Shown: positions 1 through 7,366 of the stretch, piece by piece
How positions within the stretch are numbered: the first letter of the stretch is position 1
Layout: each line of letters starts with the position of its first letter
Assembly: GCA_038222915.1 (NCBI GenBank)
Contig: JBBRHH010000260.1
Span: 1-8,320 of the forward strand
Length of the DNA stretch: 8,320 nt
From: JBBRHH01 sp038222915
Lineage (GTDB): Bacteria > Planctomycetota > Phycisphaerae > Tepidisphaerales > Tepidisphaeraceae
Direction: 5' to 3'
Made by a program: the position numbers and the translations under genes
The notes under the pieces: model-generated
What the model saw: the letters and a program-made list of their open reading frames with translations, nothing else
Database searches by the model: none
What the model was told of the DNA's origin: nothing

Positions 1-1
1 A

Positions 2-316
2 GACGTTGCCGGCCACGTCGCCTGCTTTGACGTGCATGGCCGCCGTCAGTTCGATGTGAAAGAAACCGCCGCAGCAGCCGTGCCCGATGCCATGCTGCCA
101 GCCAACTCACCGCTCCCTGCCGTGCTCCGTGCCACGCCCGATGGAGGCGTCTACATCCTCTCCACGCTGCGCCGCACGTTCGGCAAAACATCCACCGCCA
201 GCATCACCGGAACCCAGGAAGTCCCGGCCGATGCGGGCGCATTGTGGCGTGTCACCGGCAACGCGGACGCGCCCATCGTCATAGGAGATAAAGCCCTCTG
301 GCAATCGACCAAATAA
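2..316 (+). CDS. C-terminal fragment of an unidentified protein (5' end outside window)
   Basis: An open frame enters from the left edge and stops at the TAA at 314-316. About 104 residues are visible, and the GTG at 32 is internal because the frame is open upstream of it. The sequence alternates short hydrophobic stretches with Gly/Asp/Thr-rich turns (for example VYILSTLRR and APIVIGDKALW), which fits the end of a beta-rich domain, perhaps the terminal beta-sandwich of a larger secreted enzyme. No catalytic motif or recognisable family signature is present, so I do not assign a function. It converges on the downstream minus-strand hydrolase with only 7 bp between the two stop codons and no room for a dedicated terminator. 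Given its neighbours it may be another glycan-related protein, but that is only contextual inference. Confidence 0.7.
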   Translation, partial: DVAGHVACFDVHGRRQFDVKETAAAAVPDAMLPANSPLPAVLRATPDGGVYILSTLRRTFGKTSTASITGTQEVPADAGALWRVTGNADAPIVIGDKALWQSTK

Positions 317-323
317 GACTGGC

Positions 324-2528
324 CTACTTCCCGTAAACCTCAATCTCGCGAAGCATCAGTTGATGCGGGCCGGTCTGACCACCGGCCTTCGCCACCTCTT
401 CGGTTGCGCCGCCGCCGAATGTGGTGTTGTGTACCAACATACGGATTTTGCTCGTCGTCACCGGCTTGAACTGATGCTGAAAGATGTGCCGGTCACTGAA
501 GTAGCTGTCCACCTTCGTTCGAAGCGCCGGTGACAGCACCTTGAACGTTTTCAGCGGCTCGGTCACGTGCTCAATCGTGACCCACTTGCCCGCATCGTCG
601 TACTGAAGCTCATAATCCACGGGCGTGCTCTGCCACTGCCACGGCGTGGGCGCAAAGATGATCACCCGCCCAATCTCCGTCGGCTTCGGAAACTCCAACT
701 GCACCCAGCACGGAAACTCCTTCGTGTCGTCCATCCACGGCTGCGCTTCCAACTTCTGCGCGTAGTACCAGTTCTCAAACTCCCCATTGGTCAGCTTCGC
801 GATCCCATTGGGAATCTTCTTGTCCACCGGATGAACGCCGGTGCCTGACGCCGTCACCTTCACGCCCTCGGCCCGCGCCAGATTCGCCCCAAACTCCTGT
901 GGCACAACTTCTATATTCTGCCCCGCCGCCAGTTCCACATAGACCGGAATTTCCGGAACCGGCAATGTCGCCACGCCACCCGCAACGGCCAGATCTGATT
1001 CCACGCCGAAGGCGGAAACGACATGAAGCTTGTCGCCGCCGGTCACGCGTAGCTCTATTTTGCCATCGGTGCTGCCAGCGCTCATAAACGCTGCGAACCG
1101 CTTCTTCTCCCCTTCAAACAGGCTTCCAAAGTAAAGCCGGTTCCCGACGGCTCCGATGTCGTATGTCTTCTTGAATTTCGTCCCGAACAATTCTTCCGAC
1201 CACACCCGCATCAATGGAACAACCGGATTGAATCCCCGATCGTCGTTCTCCCACCAGGTCGGAAAATCCCAGAATCCATGGCTAACGTCGTACCAGAGGT
1301 GATTGTGCTCCTTGGGCAGTCCATACTGCTCAAAGATCATCATCTCCATCATCGACCATCTCGACTGGATGTGCGGCTGATAGTCCCCGTAAACACAAGC
1401 AAAGAATCCCTGCTCGGTCTGCCAGAGTTCCTTGTCCTGTGCGTTGTACTTCTTGAGCATCTCCGTCAGACCGTCCATTGTCTTTCGCATCAGCCATAGG
1501 TCGCCGTTCACGCCGTTGTAAATGTGAAACGAAAAACCGTCGATGTACTTCGCGCCGTCAGCCTTGAGAAAATCCTCAATGAAACCCAGTCCGCTCCCGC
1601 CCGGCCCGATGCTGACCGTTCCCGGCCCGATCACCTTCAACGCCGGATCGACCGATTTCACCGCGTTATAGAAATCGATCATCTCGTCTTTAACGAAGTT
1701 GGTGCCGTTCGAGCCGCCGTTGGGCTCGTTGCGCGGCTCAAAATAGGTGACGTCCTTCTTGAAGTGTTCGACGATCTTTTTCACCCCGTCAAGATGGCCT
1801 TTGGTCCCGTTGGGGAAAGCGATCATCAGCGCGCGCTTACGCACCAGATCAAACGGCAGATAAAGCTCGTGATCGGTGGCGATTTCCTTTTCGAGATTCT
1901 TGATGCTCTCGTCGGGCTTGGACGCCTCGGCCGAATGGCGCTGCGGCCCCATCCCCGTCACAGCGCGCATCACTTCATCGCCGTTTCCCGGATCGGGAAA
2001 CTTCCCCGGCGCTGGCAGCTTCGGAAAGTTCGGGTCGTTTCGCACCACCACAAACGTCGTCCCGCCCACCGCATCGCCGTACCACTGCCGGTTCTGCCAT
2101 GCCGCCAGTTGCACCGCCTCCCGCTCGCGTATCGCCTTCGTGTTATCACCGGCCAGTTCCCGCTCCTCGTCCGTCCGCGGGTCTTTCTTCGGCTCCGCCA
2201 CCGGCTTGCCATAGATATAAACCTTGTACCAACCCAGCGGCTGTTTCTTCAGATTCAGCGTCGCGGCGAATGGCCCCTTGTTGACAATCTCTCCCCAATA
2301 GTCGCGCACCTCAAACCGATCCGCCGCCGGCCCGGTTACCTTGAACGACACTTCCTCATCCACATAAAAGAACGGATTGCGCCGGCCGCAGTCCAGCTTC
2401 ACAATATCCTTGGGCATCTGGTTCACCCAACCCGGCTTGGGCGCTTCGGGCGCAGGCGTCGCCCCAAACAGCGGTGCCGCCAGAAAACCCATCACTGCCA
2501 CTTTTAATATCCGTCGTGGTTGATTCAT
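324..2528 (-). CDS. Secreted clan GH-A glycoside hydrolase with C-terminal discoidin-like (F5/8 type C) domain
   Basis: Probable extracytoplasmic retaining glycosidase. Numbering from the ATG at 2528 (734 aa), residues 1-22 form a signal peptide (MNQPRRILKVAVMGFLAAPLFGA). A beta-sandwich-like N-terminal part follows (about 40-110), then a charged linker rich in D/E/R/K, a (beta/alpha)8 barrel (about 145-445) and a C-terminal discoidin-like carbohydrate-binding domain (about 545-733). The barrel shows FEPRNEPN, with Glu268 as the likely acid/base at the end of strand 4, and LWQTEQGF, with Glu372 as the likely nucleophile on strand 7. The roughly 104-residue spacing suits clan GH-A families such as GH39 or GH5, but I cannot name the family or substrate. 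An in-frame ATG at 2564 would add 12 residues. The 2528 start is preferred because it gives a clean signal peptide and has GAGGA just upstream. It lies 48 bp after the stop of the 842-aa hydrolase gene on the same strand, so the two are probably cotranscribed. Confidence 0.82.
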   Translation of the reverse strand: MNQPRRILKVAVMGFLAAPLFGATPAPEAPKPGWVNQMPKDIVKLDCGRRNPFFYVDEEVSFKVTGPAADRFEVRDYWGEIVNKGPFAATLNLKKQPLGWYKVYIYGKPVAEPKKDPRTDEERELAGDNTKAIREREAVQLAAWQNRQWYGDAVGGTTFVVVRNDPNFPKLPAPGKFPDPGNGDEVMRAVTGMGPQRHSAEASKPDESIKNLEKEIATDHELYLPFDLVRKRALMIAFPNGTKGHLDGVKKIVEHFKKDVTYFEPRNEPNGGSNGTNFVKDEMIDFYNAVKSVDPALKVIGPGTVSIGPGGSGLGFIEDFLKADGAKYIDGFSFHIYNGVNGDLWLMRKTMDGLTEMLKKYNAQDKELWQTEQGFFACVYGDYQPHIQSRWSMMEMMIFEQYGLPKEHNHLWYDVSHGFWDFPTWWENDDRGFNPVVPLMRVWSEELFGTKFKKTYDIGAVGNRLYFGSLFEGEKKRFAAFMSAGSTDGKIELRVTGGDKLHVVSAFGVESDLAVAGGVATLPVPEIPVYVELAAGQNIEVVPQEFGANLARAEGVKVTASGTGVHPVDKKIPNGIAKLTNGEFENWYYAQKLEAQPWMDDTKEFPCWVQLEFPKPTEIGRVIIFAPTPWQWQSTPVDYELQYDDAGKWVTIEHVTEPLKTFKVLSPALRTKVDSYFSDRHIFQHQFKPVTTSKIRMLVHNTTFGGGATEEVAKAGGQTGPHQLMLREIEVYGK

Positions 2529-2531
2529 TGT

Positions 2532-2536
2532 TCCTC
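2532..2536 (-). promoter_or_regulatory. Candidate ribosome binding site deciding the 2528 start
   Basis: On the minus strand GAGGA sits 3 bases before the ATG at 2528. The spacing is shorter than ideal, but the alternative ATG at 2564 has no purine-rich element before it, and the 2528 start places the signal peptide directly at the N-terminus. Confidence 0.4.
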
Positions 2537-2576
2537 GCAAAATTAATCTCGTTCTCATTGCCATCGTTGCGCGCGT

Positions 2577-5105
2577 TTATTCAAACGATAGGATATCCGT
2601 CACGCCATCCAGCGGAAGTGTCACTTCGATATGGTCCGCGTCAGGCCGAGTGAACTTGAGCGGTCCCTTCCGCAGCGACAAAACCTTATCAACCGGCAGC
2701 AGTGTCGCAAAAGTCACACGAAGCTCGGCCACCGCCTCCCCAGTGAAGTTGGCCAACAGAACCACGCCCTTGTTCTGCGTGCAAAGCGGCCAGGCTAGCA
2801 CCTGACTCACCGAAGTCACCGACGGCGGCTTCACACCCGCAGCCACAGAAAAGTCCGAATAAATCTTCCGCCCCATATCGTCCGGAAACTGCGTCACTTG
2901 GGTGAGCGAGCCCTTCTTCTCCACCGCTCCATCCATGTAGTTTTTGCCCGCAGTCCACGGCACAAACTGCACCAATCCCTTGCCGTGCGGATGGCGATAA
3001 GCACGCATCTCCATCCGCGAATTCAGGTTGTCCACCTGCGCTCCCTCCGCCTTCACAACGCTCGTATCCCGCCCAAAGATCGGCCGCTTCCAGTCATCCG
3101 GCTTAATCGGTTCGCCCAATCGTTTCGTCTCGCCAGTCGCTTTCCACTCACGTGATTTCACCCCAAGCATCTCGTCAAAACTCTTCGTCGGCGTGTTGTA
3201 TTCATCCTTCATCCCCGCCCAACCGCTCGCCCAAAGCTTCCCGCCGCTGCGCACCCATCGCTCGATCTCACCGGCCGCGGCACTCGGAATCGACTCATTC
3301 ACCACATACAGGCACTTGTACCCGCGCGCGGCAAATCGCCCATCCGACACTTCTGTATCAGAAACAATGTCCACCGGGATACCCGCATGCAGCAGTGCCA
3401 GATACGCCATCACCTGCTCGTTCTGCTCGGTATCGTCCAGCTTCCAGACCGGCCACGACTGCGAGTAAAGCAATGCCACCTCGGCCTTGGGCGCGCGCCC
3501 CTCCCACAGCACGTCATCCACAGCGCCAAGATCGCGCGTCAGCTCCGCAACTCCCTGCACCATTGAAGCGTTGTCGCTCCAGTGATCGAAGAACGTGTAG
3601 GCCGGCCCGTAATAATAAAAATCGAAAATCTTCGCCTCGCGCGCCAGACACGCAAATGTTCGAAGCTTCACCGATTCCCGATCCGCGTCACGCGTGATGT
3701 ACGACCCCAGCAGCGGCGTATTCGGACGGGCCGCCGCCCGCGACCAGTCTATCAACAGCGTGTTGATCTCCAGCGGCACCCGCCGGTTCCCCTTCCCAAC
3801 CCAATCCTCATTAAACCCAAGCGTCACGCTGCGCAATCGTCCAAATTCAAACGCATCGATCCCGCGCGGCAGCGTTCCATAGTCGTACCACCACGGCGGA
3901 CCAAAATTCACCCGCGTCCCGACGCCTGGCGCATATTGCTCGACCTTCCGCGTTGCGCCCGCATAAATCCGCGCCACCGTGTGATTCCAGAACTTGGCCG
4001 ACCAGTAAAACAACCGCCGCGTCGGCTCATCCTTCAGATTCTGTTCGTCCCGCTGCTTGAAGAAGGTCCGCCACTCAAAAATGATCGGCGACACCTCTTC
4101 CCAAGTCGGCTTCCCAAATATCGCAAGGCCCACGCCCTCCTGTTGCAGATATTTCCTAAACTCCTCCGCATATTCCGGCCCACCGAAATGATGCCCCGCC
4201 GGCTCATCCATCAGATCGGCGATAATCTCCGGCATCCCGCCCGGATGTTCCTTCCGGGTTCCGGCCACCGAATCCCGATACACCTTGTCCAGATATTGTT
4301 CGAGCCCATCCCATTTCAGCGGCACGGTCCCCTTCTCATTCGGCAGCGTCTCAACACTTCGCCAGTAAACCGTACTCCGATTGAGCCCGTTCGCCTCCGC
4401 CATCTTCCGAAGCGCCCCGGGCTGCCCCCCGCCCTGCTGCCAATACCCGTTCATCCCCAACCGCCGGGCAATCTCAAAATCCATCTCGGCGATTGCCGGA
4501 TCAGTATAAAATTCACCATTGGATCGAAACCCCACCATGCACCACAGCTTCTTCGGCCGCGGACCTTCGGGAAGATTCCATCCCTTGACCTCATCCAACC
4601 GCCGCTTGGTGTCCTCCCGAATGCTCAAAATATTTGCTTTGTCACTCGCAGGATGCGCAGGAATACGGATAGCAATAATGTTCCCCGGATCCGTCTCACC
4701 GATCGACCGCAATATCGCCGCCTCATCCGGCCCACTGGCAATGTCGATCTTCGCCTTGACGCCAGCCTTCTCCAACCCCGGCTGCGTCTCAAATAGAAAC
4801 CGCAGGGTAGCGCCGCCAGCTACTGCATCCGACAGATCCACCCAGCCCGTCGCTTGCCCAGCAGCCAGCAACTCCGCCTCTTTCACCGAAGCGCCAACGG
4901 CCTTCCCCACAAATACAGTCTTCGACTTCCCACCCGCCTGTTGAGCGACAATTTGAACCCGCCAACTCCGACCCTCCGCACTCTGCAACCGCACGCGGAC
5001 GAACAATCCCGAAGGATTCGTGGCCGCCGGCGCAGCCTCCAAAACACTACAAAGCAAAATCACGAGGATTGCGATACAACGGGAAAGCAGCGGCGCGGTT
5101 TGCAT
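2577..5105 (-). CDS. Secreted GH42-like glycoside hydrolase with beta-galactosidase trimerisation (GATase-like) domain
   Basis: Large exported enzyme of 842 aa, probably a beta-glycosidase. Residues 1-27 are a signal peptide with a long hydrophobic core (IAILVILLC) ending in small residues (AAPAA). An all-beta N-terminal region follows (about 34-150), then a barrel-like region (about 185-510) with DLMDEP at 297-302, where Glu301 is a good acid/base candidate. Residues about 541-660 (VALLYSQSW, GIPVDIVSD, CLYVVNE, GGKLWASG) form a Rossmann-like module typical of the GH42 beta-galactosidase trimerisation domain. The C-terminal 140 residues look like a beta-sandwich. The usual GH42 nucleophile motif is not recognisable; Glu433 (GFNEDW) and Glu446 (PLEINTL) are the candidates. 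The barrel is rich in aromatic residues (FGPPWWYDYG, DFYYYGPAY), as in sugar-binding clefts. It is the first gene of a two-gene minus-strand unit and diverges from the fucosidase gene. Substrate unknown; galactose- or arabinose-containing glycans are plausible by family only. Confidence 0.8.
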   Translation of the reverse strand: MQTAPLLSRCIAILVILLCSVLEAAPAATNPSGLFVRVRLQSAEGRSWRVQIVAQQAGGKSKTVFVGKAVGASVKEAELLAAGQATGWVDLSDAVAGGATLRFLFETQPGLEKAGVKAKIDIASGPDEAAILRSIGETDPGNIIAIRIPAHPASDKANILSIREDTKRRLDEVKGWNLPEGPRPKKLWCMVGFRSNGEFYTDPAIAEMDFEIARRLGMNGYWQQGGGQPGALRKMAEANGLNRSTVYWRSVETLPNEKGTVPLKWDGLEQYLDKVYRDSVAGTRKEHPGGMPEIIADLMDEPAGHHFGGPEYAEEFRKYLQQEGVGLAIFGKPTWEEVSPIIFEWRTFFKQRDEQNLKDEPTRRLFYWSAKFWNHTVARIYAGATRKVEQYAPGVGTRVNFGPPWWYDYGTLPRGIDAFEFGRLRSVTLGFNEDWVGKGNRRVPLEINTLLIDWSRAAARPNTPLLGSYITRDADRESVKLRTFACLAREAKIFDFYYYGPAYTFFDHWSDNASMVQGVAELTRDLGAVDDVLWEGRAPKAEVALLYSQSWPVWKLDDTEQNEQVMAYLALLHAGIPVDIVSDTEVSDGRFAARGYKCLYVVNESIPSAAAGEIERWVRSGGKLWASGWAGMKDEYNTPTKSFDEMLGVKSREWKATGETKRLGEPIKPDDWKRPIFGRDTSVVKAEGAQVDNLNSRMEMRAYRHPHGKGLVQFVPWTAGKNYMDGAVEKKGSLTQVTQFPDDMGRKIYSDFSVAAGVKPPSVTSVSQVLAWPLCTQNKGVVLLANFTGEAVAELRVTFATLLPVDKVLSLRKGPLKFTRPDADHIEVTLPLDGVTDILSFE

Positions 5106-5168
5106 GGATGTTGTAGGCCATCTGTCAGGCCAATGTTGAACCGCCCGAAAATCACCAACTCAATCGCA
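5106..5168. promoter_or_regulatory. Divergent intergenic control region
   Basis: This 63-bp gap separates the starts of the 842-aa hydrolase (minus) and the fucosidase (plus) and must hold the promoters of both, unless these extend into the coding regions. I see no convincing sigma-70 pair: TTGAAC at 5136-5141 could be a plus-strand -35 box, but the hexamer 17 bp later (CTCAAT) is poor and lies too near the ATG. Neither gene has a clear Shine-Dalgarno sequence here. The compact arrangement suggests joint control, which is inference from layout. Confidence 0.45.
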
Positions 5169-6470
5169 ATGACTTTTAAACAGCTCCCCCTCCTCGCGGC
5201 GATGATCCTCGTCCTCGCCTCATCAACCTTCGCCAAAGACAATCTCGCCAAACCCACCCCCGAGCAGGTCGCCTGGGCCGACACCGAAATCGGCATGTTC
5301 ATCCATTTCGGCCCGGCCACCTGGCAGGATGTCGAGGAAGACAACCTCTCCACGCCCCTCGACCAGATCAATCCCGAAAAGCTCGACACCGACCAATGGG
5401 TTCAGGTTGCCCGGGACATGGGTGCAAAATACGTCGTCTTCGTCGCCAAACACTCCGGCGGCTTCTGCTCCTGGCAAACCGACACCACCGACTACAGCAT
5501 CAAGCACACCCCCTGGCGTAACGGCAAAGGTGACGTCCTTGCCGACTTGTCCGCCTCCTGTAAAAAGAAAGGACTCAAGCTCGGCGTCTACATCAGCCCA
5601 GCCGACCACAAACATCACATCAACGCTGGCGGCAAGGCCGAGAACGCCGAAGAGCAGAAAGAGTACGACAAGATTTACCGCCAGCAGCTCACCGAAATCC
5701 TTTCCAATTACGGCGAGATGTTCGAAGTCTGGTTCGACGGCAGCACCGGCACCGCCGTAACCGACATCATCCAGAAGCACGCCCCGCATGCGATGGTCTT
5801 TCAAGGCCCGGCCGCCACCATCCGCTGGGTTGGCAACGAAGACGGCACCGCCCCTTACCCCGCGTGGAACGCACTTCCCATGGCGCTCGCCCGCACCGGC
5901 AAGGCCACCGCCAAAGCCGGCGATCCCGATGGCGACGCCTGGATGCCCAACGAATGCGACACCGAGATGACCAAATACTGGCACTGGAAAACCAACGGCT
6001 CCGAGACGCTCAAGAGCCTCGATACGCTCATGGACACCTATAACAAATCTGTAGGCCGCGGTGCTGTCCTCCTGCTCAACCAGTCCCCCGACCGCACCGG
6101 CCTCATCCCCGCCGCCGACGCCAAACGCGGCAAGGAATTCGGCGACGAAGTCCGCCGCCGCTTCGCCAAATCGCTCGGCGATGCAACCGGCAAAGGCGAC
6201 GTCGTCGAACTCGATCTCGGCAAACCCACAATCCTCGACACCCTCGTTACGATGGAAGACATCGCCCAGGGCGAGCGCGTCCGCGAATACACCATCGAAG
6301 GCCTGGCCGGCGACAAATGGATCGAACTCGCCAAAGGCACCGCCATCGGCCACAAGAAAATCGACGCCCTCCCCAAACCCATCGAAGTCTCCAAGCTCCG
6401 TCTGAACATCACAAAATCCGCCGCCGAACCGCAAATCCGAAAACTGTCGGCGTACAACACTGCCCGATAG
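5169..6470 (+). CDS. Secreted alpha-L-fucosidase, GH29, with C-terminal discoidin-like domain
   Basis: Retaining exo-enzyme of 433 aa that hydrolyses terminal alpha-linked L-fucose from glycans, likely outside the cytoplasm. Residues 1-22 are a signal peptide (MTFKQLPLLAAMILVLASSTFA). The barrel follows at about 28-310 with hallmark GH29 motifs: MFIHFGPATW (His46), FVAKHSGGFCSW (Lys94-His95) and EVWFDGS, where Asp190 is the nucleophile. The KHSGGF form, rather than KHHDGF, resembles the GH29-B subfamily, whose members often prefer branched alpha-1,3/1,4-fucosylated substrates. Glu262 in MPNECDTEM is a plausible acid/base. GRGAVLLLNQSPDRTGLIP (about 296-314) is the characteristic end of the barrel. 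Residues about 345-430 form an F5/8 type C-like domain. The frame is open upstream to an ATG at 4854, but that stretch lies over the opposite gene and lacks protein character. An ATG at 5133 would add 12 residues; 5169 gives the clean signal peptide. Divergent from the two other hydrolase genes. Confidence 0.93.
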   Translation: MTFKQLPLLAAMILVLASSTFAKDNLAKPTPEQVAWADTEIGMFIHFGPATWQDVEEDNLSTPLDQINPEKLDTDQWVQVARDMGAKYVVFVAKHSGGFCSWQTDTTDYSIKHTPWRNGKGDVLADLSASCKKKGLKLGVYISPADHKHHINAGGKAENAEEQKEYDKIYRQQLTEILSNYGEMFEVWFDGSTGTAVTDIIQKHAPHAMVFQGPAATIRWVGNEDGTAPYPAWNALPMALARTGKATAKAGDPDGDAWMPNECDTEMTKYWHWKTNGSETLKSLDTLMDTYNKSVGRGAVLLLNQSPDRTGLIPAADAKRGKEFGDEVRRRFAKSLGDATGKGDVVELDLGKPTILDTLVTMEDIAQGERVREYTIEGLAGDKWIELAKGTAIGHKKIDALPKPIEVSKLRLNITKSAAEPQIRKLSAYNTAR

Positions 6471-6492
6471 GCGCCCTTCTCCAAACTCCGTC

Positions 6493-6524
6493 GCGTGGCG
6501 CTCGTATCATACGCGTGACCACGC
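6493..6524. repeat. Nested inverted repeat (operator or hairpin candidate)
   Basis: Two concentric dyads are visible. The outer arms are GCGTGG (6493-6498) and CCACGC (6519-6524). The inner arms are CGTAT (6503-6507) and ATACG (6509-6513) around a single C. No T-run follows, so it does not look like a classical intrinsic terminator. The inner palindrome overlaps the possible -10 hexamer TATCAT, which would suit an operator. Confidence 0.45.
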
Positions 6525-6535
6525 TTCTCCAAATG

Positions 6536-6540
6536 AAGGA
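6536..6540 (+). promoter_or_regulatory. Ribosome binding site of the EcsC-family gene
   Basis: AAGGA lies 7 bases before the ATG at 6548, an ideal distance. This decides against the in-frame ATG at 6533, which would itself overlap the site, and against the long upstream extension of the frame into the fucosidase gene. Confidence 0.7.
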
Positions 6541-6547
6541 ACGCCTG

Positions 6548-7363
6548 ATGCCCGGACCGTCGGACTACGAGAAAGATCAGCTCCAGGCCATCCAGATCTG
6601 GAAAGCCGCCGCCCCCAGTGTCCTCAATCGCGTCACCGGCCAGGCCGCCCGACCCATGGCTTGGCTCATGCGATCCATCGTCCCCGAAAAAGCCATCCAG
6701 GGCGCGCTGTCCCTTTCCAACTCCGCCGCAAAGTGGCTCACCGGAAGCCGCGACATTCTCCGCGAAGCCGGCGTCACCGAAGTGCGCGCCTTGATCGGAA
6801 AAGACATGGCTTTGTCCGATCGCCTCGCCCAGAAAGTCCACAACCGCGCCGTAGCGGCCGCCGTCGCCGAGGGCGCAGGAACAGGTTTCTTCGGCATCGC
6901 CACCGCCCCCATCGACATCCCCGCGATCATCACTCTTGCCCTTCGCACCATCCATAAGATCGGCGTCTGCTACGGCTACGAATGCAAGACCGAAGCCGAT
7001 CAACAGTTCATTTACAACGTCCTATCCGCGTCCGGCGCAAACACCATGGAAGAAAAAGCAGCCGCCCTAGCCGCCGTCAGCATGATCCGCCACATCCTCG
7101 CGACCCAGACCTGGAAGCAGATGGCCGAGAAAGCCGCCGAATCTCAATTCGGCAAGGAGGCGATGATTGTCACGATTCGCAATCTCGCCAAACAGTTGGG
7201 TATCAACCTGACCGAGCGAAGAGCGCTCGCCGCCATCCCCGTCATCGGCGCGGCCATCGGCGGCAGCGTTAACGGCTGGTACATCAAGGAAGTCGGCTGG
7301 GCCGCCCGACGCATGTTTCAGGAGCGATGGATGCAGGACGCCGGCAAAGCGAAACAATCCTGA
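6548..7363 (+). CDS. EcsC family protein
   Basis: A 271-aa protein of the EcsC family, named after the Bacillus subtilis protein encoded beside the EcsAB ABC transporter; its biochemical role is not established. Diagnostic features are EGAGTGFFGIATAPIDIP (108-125) with its glycine-rich hydrophobic stretch, the following helix LALRTIHKIGVCYGYE (130-145) and, near the end, RRALAAIPVIGAAIGGSVN (224-242). There is no signal peptide. The Gly/Ala-rich segments at about 105-130 and 227-243 could associate with or insert into membrane, while the rest is amphipathic helix. The length is usual for the family. No ecsA or ecsB partner lies next to it, so it appears as a stand-alone member. It follows the fucosidase on the same strand after 77 bp and has its own ribosome binding site, so cotranscription is possible but a functional link is not evident. 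Its stop is only 3 bp from that of the next, convergent gene. Confidence 0.85.
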   Translation: MPGPSDYEKDQLQAIQIWKAAAPSVLNRVTGQAARPMAWLMRSIVPEKAIQGALSLSNSAAKWLTGSRDILREAGVTEVRALIGKDMALSDRLAQKVHNRAVAAAVAEGAGTGFFGIATAPIDIPAIITLALRTIHKIGVCYGYECKTEADQQFIYNVLSASGANTMEEKAAALAAVSMIRHILATQTWKQMAEKAAESQFGKEAMIVTIRNLAKQLGINLTERRALAAIPVIGAAIGGSVNGWYIKEVGWAARRMFQERWMQDAGKAKQS

Positions 7364-7366
7364 CGA

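Larger units (their letters stand above)
6471..6547. promoter_or_regulatory. Intergenic region between fucosidase and EcsC genes
   Basis: This 77-bp spacer holds a nested inverted repeat (6493-6524, listed separately), a possible -10 element TATCAT at 6505-6510 without a good -35 partner, and the ribosome binding site of the next gene. It may carry a weak terminator for the fucosidase, the promoter of the EcsC-family gene, or both. Confidence 0.35.

Noticed and set aside
317..323. Terminator between the first convergent gene pair
   Set aside because: Only 7 bp separate the stops and I saw no stem followed by a T-run there.
1524..2507. Long plus-strand open frame of 327 codons opposite the clan GH-A gene
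   Set aside because: It is Arg/His/Leu/Pro-rich without domain signatures and lies antisense to a gene with clear catalytic motifs; it is a by-product of GC-rich codon use.
3582..4796. Plus-strand open frame of 404 codons opposite the GH42-like gene
   Set aside because: Its composition is dominated by Arg/Pro/Ile/Leu and it has no recognisable fold; it mirrors the coding frame of the opposite gene.
5136..5164. TTGAAC/CTCAAT as a promoter for the fucosidase
   Set aside because: The -10 hexamer is poor and would place the transcript start at or beyond the ATG at 5169.
4854..5168. N-terminal extension of the fucosidase frame
   Set aside because: It overlaps the start of the divergent hydrolase gene, has no protein-like character, and would bury the signal peptide inside the protein.
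5223..6434. Minus-strand open frame of 403 codons opposite the fucosidase
   Set aside because: It is Gly/Val/Phe/Asp-rich and low in complexity, the typical antisense image of a GC-rich gene; the opposite strand carries unmistakable GH29 motifs.
6317..6547. N-terminal extension of the EcsC frame into the fucosidase gene
   Set aside because: The residues are Arg/His/Gln/Pro-rich shadow sequence, and a well-spaced AAGGA precedes the ATG at 6548.
6038..7003. Minus-strand open frame of 321 codons spanning the fucosidase end and EcsC start
   Set aside because: It crosses two well-supported genes and an intergenic region and has a Gly/Ser-rich composition without motifs.
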